A stretch of DNA of 18,409 bases from an uncultured Alphaproteobacteria bacterium (GCA_937967725.1 CALBSY010000296.1:1-18409); one strand, 5' to 3'; positions 6,934 through 13,976 are shown, counted from the stretch's first letter. Notes: a model not told the origin generated them from the sequence alone. A program made the numbers and translations.

Positions 6934-7829
6934 CGCGCGCACTGCTCGCGGCGGCGCTAGTGCTGGCGGGGTGCGATGCAGAGATTCCTGTTACGCAAGC
7001 TGGCGCTCAGCGCCAATCGCTTGCGCCCACGAACTTGCCCGCCTTCTTCGACTGTTTGCGTACGACCGGCGCTGTGGTCGTCTCCGCGCATCGCGGCGGG
7101 CCATCGAGCGGACATGCGGAAAACACCGTAAGCGCTTTAGCGAACACGCTCACGAGTGCGCCAGTATTCATTGAGGTCGATGTCGGAGTAACGCAGGACG
7201 GCGCGCTTTTCCTCATGCACGACGAGACGGTGGATCGAACGACAACGGGATCTGGCCGGCTAAACGAACTGACGCGTGACCAGGTTCGCTCGCTGACAGT
7301 GGAGGACACCGATGGGACGCCGCTGAATCACGCCCCCACTGAACTCGCTGAAGCCCTTGCTTGGGCTAACGGCCGCACGGTGCTTGAACTCGATATCAAG
7401 CGCGGCGTTGCATACGAGGACGTTATCACCGAAGTCGAAGCGGCGGGCGCGATGGGCCGCGTCGTGTTCATCACTTACAGCATTGACGGCGCATCGCGGA
7501 TCGCACGTCTGGCGCCCGAAGCGATGATCTACACGACGATTTCCAGCGCGCGCGAACTCGACCTGCTTGAGCGGCGCGGCGTCGATCTTTCGCGCGTCGT
7601 CGCGTGGGTCGGCACGGATGCACCGCCCGCATCGCTGGTCGCGGCGCTGAACGCGCGCGGCGTGGAGACGCGCTTCGGCATGTTCGGCGAGGGGCGCGAT
7701 TATGAGAACGCGGCGCGCGCGCGTGCGCAGATCGTCGCCGTGGACGACGCGGCCGAAGCCGTTCGCGACCTCGACGCCGCCGACGGCGAAGAGGGCTACG
7801 CAGCGTTGCAATGCCTCAGCGCCGATTGA
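6930..7829 (+). CDS. Glycerophosphodiester phosphodiesterase family lipoprotein
   Basis: This is a GDPD-family TIM-barrel enzyme. The family cleaves glycerophosphodiesters to glycerol-3-phosphate and an alcohol with a divalent metal. Of its 299 residues, the first 15 form a lipoprotein signal ending in the lipobox LAGC (Cys15), so the protein is probably membrane-anchored in the periplasm. Catalytic His-Arg is H54-R55 in SAHRGG, metal ligands are E82 and D84 in IEVDV, and the second catalytic His is H97 in MHDETVDRTTTG. LELDIK also fits a barrel-strand ligand. The ATG at 6930 overlaps the stop of the hydrolase gene (ATGA), so the pair is coupled. The role in phospholipid turnover is inferred from the family. 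Confidence 0.9.
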   Translation: MTRALLAAALVLAGCDAEIPVTQAGAQRQSLAPTNLPAFFDCLRTTGAVVVSAHRGGPSSGHAENTVSALANTLTSAPVFIEVDVGVTQDGALFLMHDETVDRTTTGSGRLNELTRDQVRSLTVEDTDGTPLNHAPTELAEALAWANGRTVLELDIKRGVAYEDVITEVEAAGAMGRVVFITYSIDGASRIARLAPEAMIYTTISSARELDLLERRGVDLSRVVAWVGTDAPPASLVAALNARGVETRFGMFGEGRDYENAARARAQIVAVDDAAEAVRDLDAADGEEGYAALQCLSAD

Positions 7830-7876
7830 GGGCCGGCTTACGCACTCCCATATCTGGCGCAAAGCGGAGCCGACCC

Positions 7877-8848
7877 ATGAAAGCGATACGCATCGAAGCG
7901 AACGGCGCGCCGGAGGTGATGCGGCTCGCCGACATAGAGACGCCTGAGCCTAGCGCGAACGAAGTGCGCGTGCGTCACCGCGCCATCGGCGTGAACTTCA
8001 TCGACACCTACCACCGCACCGGGTTGTACAAGAACCCGCTGCCGCACGGCTTGGGCTTGGAAGCAGCGGGCGTCGTCGATGCGGTCGGCGCCGGCGTTAC
8101 ACGCTTCAAGCAAGGCGATCGCATCGCCTATTGCAGCGGACCGATCGGCGCCTACGCGGAGACGCATGTCGTCAACGAAGCGCGCGCGGTGAAGTTGCCG
8201 GAGACAATCGAGTTTGACATCGCCGCGGCGTCGCTGCTCAAGGGCATGACTGCGCGTTATCTTCTGCGAAAGACGTTTCGCGTGGAACAGAGCCACGTCG
8301 TCGTCATCCACGCAGCCGCCGGCGGCGTCGGGCAAATCGCCGTGCAATGGGCCAAGCACCTCGGTGCGCTTGTCATCGCAACGGCAGGCAGCGATGCGAA
8401 AGCCGATATCGCGCGAGAGCTTGGCGCCGATCATGTCATCGTCACCGCGCGCGAGGACGTCGCCAAACGCGTGCGCGAACTTACCGGCGGCGCCGGCGCG
8501 CATGTCGTCTATGATGGCGTCGGCAAGGACACGTTCGCTGCATCGCTCGACAGCCTGCGTCCGCTCGGCATGCTGGTGAGCTACGGCAACGCCTCGGGTC
8601 CGCCGCCCGACATCAATCCGCTGACGCTTTCGCAGAAGGGCTCGCTGTTCCTCACGCGCCCGACGCTGTTCAGCTACACAGCAACAGTTGAACAGCTTGA
8701 TGAAACGGCCGCGGATTTATTCGGTGTGATCGAGCAGGGCGCCGTGAGGATTGCCGCGCCAACGCGCTACAGACTCGCCGATGCGGCGCAGGCACATCGC
8801 GATCTCGAAGCGCGCAAGACCACCGGCAGCCTAGTGCTTACGCCGTAG
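7877..8848 (+). CDS. qor: NADPH:quinone oxidoreductase (zeta-crystallin-like MDR)
   Basis: This is a zinc-free medium-chain dehydrogenase/reductase of the quinone oxidoreductase family, 323 residues against 327 for E. coli QorA. It opens with MKAIRIEANGAPEVM and carries the family-typical NFIDTYHRTGLY at 40-51. The nucleotide-binding AAAGGVGQIA is at 146-155. The zinc-ligand cysteines of alcohol dehydrogenases are absent. It should reduce quinones by one electron using NADPH in the cytosol. The ATG at 7877 has GGAG about 7 bases upstream, 47 bases after the GDPD gene. Its TAG abuts the TAG of the convergent GST gene with no base between. A parS-like 16-mer lies inside at 8274-8289. Confidence 0.92.
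   Translation: MKAIRIEANGAPEVMRLADIETPEPSANEVRVRHRAIGVNFIDTYHRTGLYKNPLPHGLGLEAAGVVDAVGAGVTRFKQGDRIAYCSGPIGAYAETHVVNEARAVKLPETIEFDIAAASLLKGMTARYLLRKTFRVEQSHVVVIHAAAGGVGQIAVQWAKHLGALVIATAGSDAKADIARELGADHVIVTAREDVAKRVRELTGGAGAHVVYDGVGKDTFAASLDSLRPLGMLVSYGNASGPPPDINPLTLSQKGSLFLTRPTLFSYTATVEQLDETAADLFGVIEQGAVRIAAPTRYRLADAAQAHRDLEARKTTGSLVLTP
8274..8289. promoter_or_regulatory. parS-like site 5 (inside qor)
   Basis: CGTTTCGCGTGGAACA matches the parS consensus at 13 of 16 positions. It lies inside the plus-strand accessory block, 5.7 kb from the presumed origin. Codon constraints could have produced it by chance, so it is less sure than the intergenic site 2. Confidence 0.45.
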
Positions 8849-9454
8849 CTATTTCACCGCCGCGGCGCGAATGAAGGCGGGCCGCTGCCAGAGGTTTTCG
8901 ATGTAGCTCTTCACCGGCGCAGGAATTTCTTCGTCGATGCCCGCGAATTTGCCGCCGGTGGCAATGTACGCCACCGAAATATCCGCGGCAGTGAAGCGGT
9001 CGGCAGCGATGTACGATTTGCCCGCGAGCCGTTCACCGATGAAGTCGAGCCGCTTCAGGATCGCCTTGTGCAAATAGCTGGCGGTGAAGTTTTGCTTCTG
9101 ATCGTCGGGCGCCATGAAGCGCGTGGCGACAAGGGGATTGCCGTACGCCGCCAGCCCTGCTTCGCCGAACATCAGGTATTGCAGATAGTCCGCGTAACCC
9201 GGCTCGTTCGGTTTCACCTCAAGATCGGTCGGGCCATGCTTCGCCATGATGTAGATCATCATCGCTACGGACTCGATCATGCTCACGTCGCCGTCGGTCA
9301 TTGCCGGAACGGTGCGTAGCGGATTGACCGCCTTGAACTCGTCGCTCGGCTTGAAAAACGAAGCTTCCGCCGTTTCGTAGGGCACGCCCATTTCTTCGCA
9401 CAGCCACACCACGCGCAGCGAGCGCGCGCCCTGCGAATGATAGATTTTCAGCAT
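8849..9454 (-). CDS. Glutathione S-transferase family protein
   Basis: This is a two-domain GST of 201 residues. The N-terminal thioredoxin-like half starts MLKIYHSQGARSLRVVWLCEE and has the cis-proline element TVPAM (about 48-52), then the glutathione-contact pair ES in MIESVAMMIYI (60-61). The helical C-terminal half contains the N-capping motif FTAADISVAY. Such proteins conjugate or reduce electrophiles with glutathione in the cytosol. The subclass is not clear; Ser at about 7 or 12 rather than Tyr may be catalytic. Its stop touches the qor stop (TAGCTA, 8846-8851). The ATG at 9454 lies just downstream of a hairpin-rich element on its strand. Confidence 0.92.
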   Translation of the reverse strand: MLKIYHSQGARSLRVVWLCEEMGVPYETAEASFFKPSDEFKAVNPLRTVPAMTDGDVSMIESVAMMIYIMAKHGPTDLEVKPNEPGYADYLQYLMFGEAGLAAYGNPLVATRFMAPDDQKQNFTASYLHKAILKRLDFIGERLAGKSYIAADRFTAADISVAYIATGGKFAGIDEEIPAPVKSYIENLWQRPAFIRAAAVK

Positions 9455-9470
9455 CGGCGACCTCCGTTTG

Positions 9471-9583
9471 CTCCCCCGTTTACGGGGGAGCAGTCAGCGA
9501 GCGCAAGCTCGATGACTGAGGGGGCTAGGGCCCGCGCGCCCCTCCGTCGCATTCGGCGGTACCTCCCGTGCAAGCGGGGGAGG
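9471..9583. repeat. Hairpin-rich REP-like intergenic element
   Basis: About 113 bases between the GST gene and rho are built from inverted repeats. The first is CTCCCCCG-TTTA-CGGGGGAG (9471-9490). The second is a two-tier hairpin, CAGTCA...TGACTG (9491-9518) with GAGC-GCAA-GCTC inside. The third is CCTCCCG...CGGGGGAGG (9562-9583). The GGGGGAG motif recurs at both ends, so the unit looks like a bounded element of the REP/MITE kind often scattered in alphaproteobacterial genomes. No open frame here is credible. It may also serve as a terminator for rho, which reads toward it. Copy number cannot be judged from this window. Confidence 0.6.
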
Positions 9584-9591
9584 AAACCGGC

Positions 9592-10884
9592 CTACGTGTT
9601 CATCGACTGGAAGAAGTCGTCGTTGTTCTTCGAGGACTTCAGCTTGTCGAGCAGGAACTCGATCGCGTCCTGTGTGCCCATCGGGCTGAGGATGCGCCGG
9701 AGCACGTACATCTTCTGCAAGTGTTCCTTCGGCGTGATGAGCTCGTCCTTGCGCGTGCCCGACTTGAGCACGTCGATGGCCGGGAAGATACGGCGATCGG
9801 CGACCTTGCGGTCAAGCTGCAGTTCCGAGTTACCCGTGCCCTTGAACTCTTCGAAGATGACTTCGTCCATGCGCGAGCCGGTGTCGATCAGCGCCGTGGC
9901 GATGATTGTCAGCGAGCCGCCTTCTTCGAGATTGCGCGCGGCGCCGAAGAATCGCTTCGGCCGTTGCAGAGCGTTGGCGTCGACGCCGCCCGTCAGCACC
10001 TTGCCGGAGGAGGGCACGACCGTGTTGTAGGCGCGGCCGAGACGCGTGATAGAATCGAGCAAAATCACCACATCCTTGCCGTGCTCGGCCAGACGCTTCG
10101 CTTTCTCGATCACCATTTCCGCCACCGAAACGTGGCGCGTAGCCGGCTCGTCGAAGGTAGAGGACACCACCTCGCCTTTCACCGTGCGCTGCATGTCGGT
10201 GACTTCTTCCGGACGCTCGTCGATCAGCAAAACAATCAGGAACACTTCCGGATGGTTGGCTTCGATCGCTTTGGCGATGTTCTGCAGGATGACGGTTTTA
10301 CCCGTGCGCGGCTGCGCCACGATGAGCGAACGCTGCCCTTTGCCCACAGGCGCCACGATATCAATGATGCGGCCAGTCTTGTCCTTAATGGTCGGATCTT
10401 CGAGTTCCATCTTCAGCCGCTCGGTAGGGTAGAGCGGTGTTAGATTGTCGAAGTGCACCTTGTGGCGCACGCGATCTGGATCCTCGAAATTGATCAGGTT
10501 CACCTTGACCAATGAGAAGTAGCGCTCTCCGTCTTTCGGCGCGCGTATCTGGCCCTCGACCGTGTCGCCGGTGCGCAGACCGAACTTCCGAATCTGTTGT
10601 GGCGAAATGTAAATATCGTCGGGACCCGGCAAGTAGTTCGACTGCGGCGAGCGCAGGAAGCCGAAGCCGTAGGAGAGAATTTCCACCACGCCGGCGCCGC
10701 CAATCTCGACGCCGCGCTCGGCCATTTGCTTGAGGATGGCGAACAGCATGTCCTGCGTGCGCAGGTTGTTGGCGCCTTCGATCTCGAGCGACTCGGCGAG
10801 GGTGAGAATTTCAGTGGGTGGCTTGCGTTTGAGCTCCTGCAGCGTGAGTTGGGTGAGCTCTTCGATCGCTTGTGTTTCAGTCAT
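9592..10884 (-). CDS. rho: Transcription termination factor Rho
   Basis: Rho is the hexameric RNA-dependent ATPase that ends transcription at rut-containing RNAs. Its 430 residues contain an N-terminal helical domain and a cold-shock-type primary RNA-binding domain with GFGFLR at 73-78. The Walker A AQPRTGKT is at 190-197, and VILLDSITRLGRAYN is the Walker B strand. The Q-loop segment SGKVLTGGVDANALQ and the R-loop segment EEFKGTGN follow. There is no long acidic or Arg-rich insertion such as actinobacterial Rho has. The ATG at 10884 has only a weak ribosome site. The 175-base leader holds a GTCTC/GAGAC hairpin just before the start. The gene lies downstream of hemJ, hemH and hemE on the same strand. 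Confidence 0.98.
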   Translation of the reverse strand: MTETQAIEELTQLTLQELKRKPPTEILTLAESLEIEGANNLRTQDMLFAILKQMAERGVEIGGAGVVEILSYGFGFLRSPQSNYLPGPDDIYISPQQIRKFGLRTGDTVEGQIRAPKDGERYFSLVKVNLINFEDPDRVRHKVHFDNLTPLYPTERLKMELEDPTIKDKTGRIIDIVAPVGKGQRSLIVAQPRTGKTVILQNIAKAIEANHPEVFLIVLLIDERPEEVTDMQRTVKGEVVSSTFDEPATRHVSVAEMVIEKAKRLAEHGKDVVILLDSITRLGRAYNTVVPSSGKVLTGGVDANALQRPKRFFGAARNLEEGGSLTIIATALIDTGSRMDEVIFEEFKGTGNSELQLDRKVADRRIFPAIDVLKSGTRKDELITPKEHLQKMYVLRRILSPMGTQDAIEFLLDKLKSSKNNDDFFQSMNT

Positions 10885-11010
10885 ATGTCGTCTCGGGAGA
10901 CGGTCCCCGCGCGCGGATTCGCTTCGGGTAGAGCCGTCAGTGGGAAGAAAGACCGGCGGTTAGGAGGGAAAGTGCGGCGCCGCCGTCGCGAGCGCGCCAG
11001 GAGCACGCAG
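10885..11010 (-). promoter_or_regulatory. rho 5' leader with hairpin at the start codon
   Basis: This is the presumed untranslated leader of rho. A 6-base inverted repeat CGTCTC-GG-GAGACG (10889-10902) ends four bases before the rho ATG and could mask the ribosome site. A GANTC site lies at 10916-10920. rho genes are known to be autoregulated by attenuation in their leaders. That this leader does so is inference. Confidence 0.35.
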
Positions 11011-11016
11011 GCGGAG

Positions 11017-11045
11017 CAACACCATACCTGGACCCCAAACGTCAA
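11017..11045 (-). promoter_or_regulatory. Possible rho promoter
   Basis: On the minus strand, TTGACG (11045-11040) resembles a -35 box. It is followed after 17 bases by GTGTTG (11022-11017), a poor -10. It lies 15 bases downstream of the hemJ stop and would give a leader of about 125 bases. The -10 is weak, so this is a tentative call. Confidence 0.3.
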
Positions 11046-11059
11046 GCGCCAAGCGCGTG

Positions 11060-11536
11060 CTAGGGTTCCAGGGTGGCGAGAAGAACGGCGGCGATCGCGA
11101 CGAGGAAGGGGACCTCGCTCATCAGCCGCCAGAACCGTTCGGAGCGCTGACGCTGGCCGGCCGCCAGCTTGCGCCCCTCGGCAGATAGGAAGCCGTGATA
11201 GCCGCTCAAGCCTAAGACAAGAATAAGTTTGAGCCAAAACCAGTGCGGCACGCGGGTGAGCACGCCGGCCCAGTCGCTGCTCCAATCGCCGCCAGTCAGA
11301 TACGCGCCGAACAGGAAGATGCCGAACGCCCAGGCGAGAATCAGGCTGGGAGTTAGGACGACCAGCCGCAGGCTGCGCGCGGCCTTGAGCATGGCTTGCT
11401 CAAGTTCGCCGCCCGGCTGCGAGCCGGTGAGATAGGCATAGAAGCGAGGCAGCATCAGCAGGCCGGCGATCCACGCGATCACCGCGATGATGTGCAGACC
11501 CCGGGCGAGGTCATAACCGATCATATGTGTCGCCAT
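11060..11536 (-). CDS. hemJ: Protoporphyrinogen oxidase HemJ
   Basis: HemJ is the membrane protoporphyrinogen IX oxidase used by many alphaproteobacteria and cyanobacteria in place of HemG or HemY. The protein has 158 residues with four hydrophobic segments at about 12-32, 60-80, 99-116 and 141-156. Family residues are visible: H15 in LHIIAVIAWIAGLLMLPR, R31, and K103 in FWLKLILVLGLSGYHG. The open frame extends to 11581, but the ATG at 11536 is chosen because GGGAG lies about 9 bases upstream and the N-terminus then matches the family. That ATG shares one base with the hemH stop (TGATG), so translation is probably coupled. With hemE and hemH it forms a late-haem operon. Confidence 0.92.
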   Translation of the reverse strand: MATHMIGYDLARGLHIIAVIAWIAGLLMLPRFYAYLTGSQPGGELEQAMLKAARSLRLVVLTPSLILAWAFGIFLFGAYLTGGDWSSDWAGVLTRVPHWFWLKLILVLGLSGYHGFLSAEGRKLAAGQRQRSERFWRLMSEVPFLVAIAAVLLATLEP

Positions 11537-12630
11537 CAGCGCCCGCTCCCGTGAGGGCAGAACCCGTGCTCGGCAGGGCAAATGCGCCCGCCCGCCTCGG
11601 ATTGCAACGTACCCGGCGCTTCCAGCGCGCGCTCGGCCAGATCGGCTAGCGCGTCAATGAAGCGCGGGGCCGCGCCCAACGCTGGTGCACGTAAATAGAA
11701 TGGCAGGGCGAGCCCTTCGGCGATGTGCGCGTATTCGATATCCAGTTCGACCAGCGTTTCCACATGTTCTGAAACGAAGGCTATGGGGGAGAGGATGACG
11801 CCCGCCTTGTCGCGTCCGGCTTGTCGAATTTCCTGTTCGGTCGACGGGCCGAGCCATTTTAGCGGGCCAACGCGAGACTGGTAGCAGGTGCGGCTCTCCC
11901 ACTCGGCGGGCAACAGCTTGCGCACAGCAGCGACGCTTTGCTCGACTTGCCATTGGTATGGATCGCCGGCGTCGACGACACGTTGCGGCAGCCCATGCGC
12001 CGAGAACAGAACGCGAGGGCGCGCCGGTTCGCCAGCAGCGCGCCAAACGTCGAGGATCGCCGCCGCATGCGCTTCCGCGAACTTCTGACCATGCGGATAG
12101 CAGCAGATGGTCGAGCAGGGGAGACTTGAGGCGCGCCGCCAGGCCCGCAGTGAGGATGCAGTCGTAGTGGAAGAGAATTGCGGATAGAGCGGCAGCAAGA
12201 CGGCGTCGGTGGCGCCCCAGGCTTCGGCCGCTTTCGCCGCATCCTTCACAAATGGGCGCCAATAGCGCATGGCGATGAAACACTTGAAGGTGATGTTGCT
12301 GACCCGCCTGGCGATCGCTGCATCGAGCGCGTCGGCCTGTCTTTGTGTTTCAGGCAGAATTGGTGAGCGTCCGCCCATCTGGGCGTAGTTAGCCTTGGCG
12401 AGTTTTTCCCGGCCGCGCGAAATCAATTGCGCAATCACAAACCGCAACGGCTGCGGCGCCCCAATAATGGCTTTGTCGTTGAACAGATTGAACAGAAACG
12501 GACGCACCGCTTGCGGCGAATCCGGTCCGCCCAAGTTGAACAAAATGATCGCGACTCGACGCGAGGTCATCAGCCGGATGCCGGGTGCGTCCTCAGGCGC
12601 CGGCTGCGCTTCGAGCGCCACTGCGCTCAT
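11536..12630 (-). CDS. hemH: Ferrochelatase HemH
   Basis: HemH inserts Fe2+ into protoporphyrin IX, the last step of protohaem synthesis. Its 364 residues show FNLGGPDS at 31-38, PLYPQFSSTTTASS at 147-160, the metal-site His in SAHGLP (H212) and the conserved Glu in FVSEHVETL (E288). CYQSRVGPLKWLGPST is also family-typical. The C-terminal tail carries two cysteines (C351 and C358, CPAEHGFC). Caulobacter ferrochelatase is known to hold a [2Fe-2S] cluster, so these may be ligands; that is inference. The ATG at 12630 overlaps the hemE stop (ATGA). An internal ATG at 12570 would give a start closer to the family norm and cannot be excluded. Confidence 0.96.
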   Translation of the reverse strand: MSAVALEAQPAPEDAPGIRLMTSRRVAIILFNLGGPDSPQAVRPFLFNLFNDKAIIGAPQPLRFVIAQLISRGREKLAKANYAQMGGRSPILPETQRQADALDAAIARRVSNITFKCFIAMRYWRPFVKDAAKAAEAWGATDAVLLPLYPQFSSTTTASSLRAWRRASSLPCSTICCYPHGQKFAEAHAAAILDVWRAAGEPARPRVLFSAHGLPQRVVDAGDPYQWQVEQSVAAVRKLLPAEWESRTCYQSRVGPLKWLGPSTEQEIRQAGRDKAGVILSPIAFVSEHVETLVELDIEYAHIAEGLALPFYLRAPALGAAPRFIDALADLAERALEAPGTLQSEAGGRICPAEHGFCPHGSGR

Positions 12631-13664
12631 GCGTAGCTCTTCACAATGCGCACAAGTTCGGAGACGTTTTCTGGCGTCGCGTCAGGTGTGATGCCATGAC
12701 CGAGATTGAAGATGTGCGGGGTGTCGCGGAAGGCGATCAGCACATCCTTGGCCGCGTCCTCCAGAACCTGCCCGCCAATCACCAACGTTTGTGGATCAAG
12801 ATTGCCCTGCAGCGCCATGCCTGGCGCGGCTGAAGCCGCGAATGCCGCGGGCGTCTGTGTGTCGACGCCGATCGCAGTGACGCCGGTTTCGCGCGCATAA
12901 GTTGCGATCTGTGCGCCTGCGCCGCGGGGAAAGCCGATGATCGGAACGGCAACGCCGAGGTCCCGGACTCGCGCCACGAGCTTCTTTGTTGGCAGAAGGA
13001 TCAGTTCTTCGAACTGCACAGGGGAGAGCCCTTCGGCCCAACTCTCGAAGATTTGTAGGCAGTCAGCACCAGCGCTTACTTGCGCGGCAAGGTGATGCGC
13101 CGTCGCTTCGACGAGAACCTCGAGTAGATCGTCGACATCGTGCGGGCGTTGATATGCGACAAGCCTCGCTAGGTCCTTCTCGCCGCCGCGGCCCTGTAGC
13201 ATGTAGATCGCTACTGTCCACGGTCCGCCGGCGAATCCAATCAGCGGGACGCCATCCGGCAGGCCGCGCTTAATTCTTTCTACGGCTTCGTACACCGGGC
13301 TCAGCCGTTGGAGCGCATGCGTAACGTCTTCGAAGCGCCAGCCTTCTTCTTCAGCCAGCGGGCGGAGCCGCGGCCCTTCGCCTTCGACAAACGACACCGA
13401 TCGCCCCAGCGCGTCCGGAATAACAAGAATGTCCGAAAACAAGATTGCGGCGTCCAAGGGGAACCGTCTCAACGGCTGCATTACTGCTTCGGTCGCCAGA
13501 GAAGGGGAGTAGCAAAAATCCAAGAAACTCTTCGAGCGCGTCCGCAGTTCGCGGTACTCGGGCAAATAGCGGCCAGCTTGGCGCATGATCCATATGGGCG
13601 GGGGATCGACCCTTTCGCCGTTTAGGACACGCAGGAGTGCGGGAAGGCTTTCCCGGTCGGGCAT
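12627..13664 (-). CDS. hemE: Uroporphyrinogen decarboxylase HemE
   Basis: HemE removes four acetate carboxyls from uroporphyrinogen III to give coproporphyrinogen III. Its 345 residues are standard length. The signature RQAGRYLPEYR is at 28-38, and the catalytic Asp lies in FSDIL at D78. FAGGPWTVAIYM and the closing FNLGHGITPDATPENV are also diagnostic. The ATG at 13664 has a GGA-rich ribosome site about 5-9 bases upstream. It opens the hemE-hemH-hemJ run and reads away from the presumed origin. In Caulobacter the hemE promoter region overlaps Cori, so start-site control and origin activity may share DNA here too. A TGATCCACA motif lies inside the gene on the minus strand (12790-12798). Confidence 0.98.
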   Translation of the reverse strand: MPDRESLPALLRVLNGERVDPPPIWIMRQAGRYLPEYRELRTRSKSFLDFCYSPSLATEAVMQPLRRFPLDAAILFSDILVIPDALGRSVSFVEGEGPRLRPLAEEEGWRFEDVTHALQRLSPVYEAVERIKRGLPDGVPLIGFAGGPWTVAIYMLQGRGGEKDLARLVAYQRPHDVDDLLEVLVEATAHHLAAQVSAGADCLQIFESWAEGLSPVQFEELILLPTKKLVARVRDLGVAVPIIGFPRGAGAQIATYARETGVTAIGVDTQTPAAFAASAAPGMALQGNLDPQTLVIGGQVLEDAAKDVLIAFRDTPHIFNLGHGITPDATPENVSELVRIVKSYA

Positions 13665-13683
13665 TCTTTTCCATCCAAACTTA

Positions 13684-13711
13684 GAATCTGAATCCTGATT
13701 AAGGAGGACTC
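13684..13711. promoter_or_regulatory. Cluster of three GANTC methylation sites
   Basis: GAATC (13684-13688), GAATC (13690-13694) and GACTC (13707-13711) fall within 28 bases at the hemE side of the presumed origin. GANTC is the CcrM target in alphaproteobacteria. Two more (13828-13832 and 13839-13843) complete five in the gap. A single TTAA (13699-13702) lies among them. Confidence 0.7.
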
Positions 13712-13749
13712 ATTGTTGTGGCGATACGGAAACCGGGAGAATTCAGTTT

Positions 13750-13767
13750 TCCCCAACGTATCCCCAA
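13750..13767 (+). promoter_or_regulatory. Two phased TCCCCAA motifs (W-box-like DnaA sites)
   Basis: TCCCCAA occurs at 13750-13756 and again at 13761-13767, 11 bases apart, or one helical turn. Caulobacter Cori has weak DnaA W-boxes of the form TCCCCA, so these are good candidates for low-affinity DnaA binding. They lie between the GANTC cluster and the AT-richer A-tracts. Confidence 0.55.
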
Positions 13768-13827
13768 ACTTACCAGGCCAGATAGGTTCGCAAAAAGCCT
13801 TGGCAAAAAAGTGCCCCTGAGGACTTC

Positions 13828-13854
13828 GATTCGCCGCCGATTCGTTTCTTCACA
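13828..13854 (+). promoter_or_regulatory. Paired CGATTCG repeats followed by a DnaA-like box
   Basis: CGATTCG is repeated at 13827-13833 and 13838-13844 with 11-base spacing, each holding a GANTC site. TTCTTCACA (13846-13854) matches TTATNCACA at 8 of 9 positions. The latter sits in a small dyad TTCTT-CAC-AAGAA (13846-13858). Confidence 0.45.
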
Positions 13855-13967
13855 AGAAGAGCAAGTGTGGAGTGCCTTGGGAGGAATCGCCCATCGGGCG
13901 AGAGTGGAATTGGCGGGGTGACCCGTTCGTTCTGTCTGCGGATCGCGCCGGCGCCATATTCAACAGC

Positions 13968-13976
13968 TTGTCCACA
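13968..13976 (+). promoter_or_regulatory. DnaA box-like motif
   Basis: TTGTCCACA matches the DnaA box TTATNCACA at 8 of 9 positions. It is the best single match in the presumed origin and lies 30 bases before the start of the PPDK-regulator gene. Confidence 0.5.

Noticed and set aside
6217..6942. 241-codon minus-strand open frame
   Set aside because: It is antisense to the dienelactone hydrolase gene, whose Cys-Asp-His triad and ribosome site are clear.
9568..10443. 291-codon plus-strand open frame
   Set aside because: It is antisense to rho and reads the hairpin element at its start. This is a typical GC-rich shadow frame.
13718..13921. 67-codon open frame in the origin gap
   Set aside because: It has no ribosome site of note, no recognisable product, and runs through the DnaA-like and GANTC motifs.
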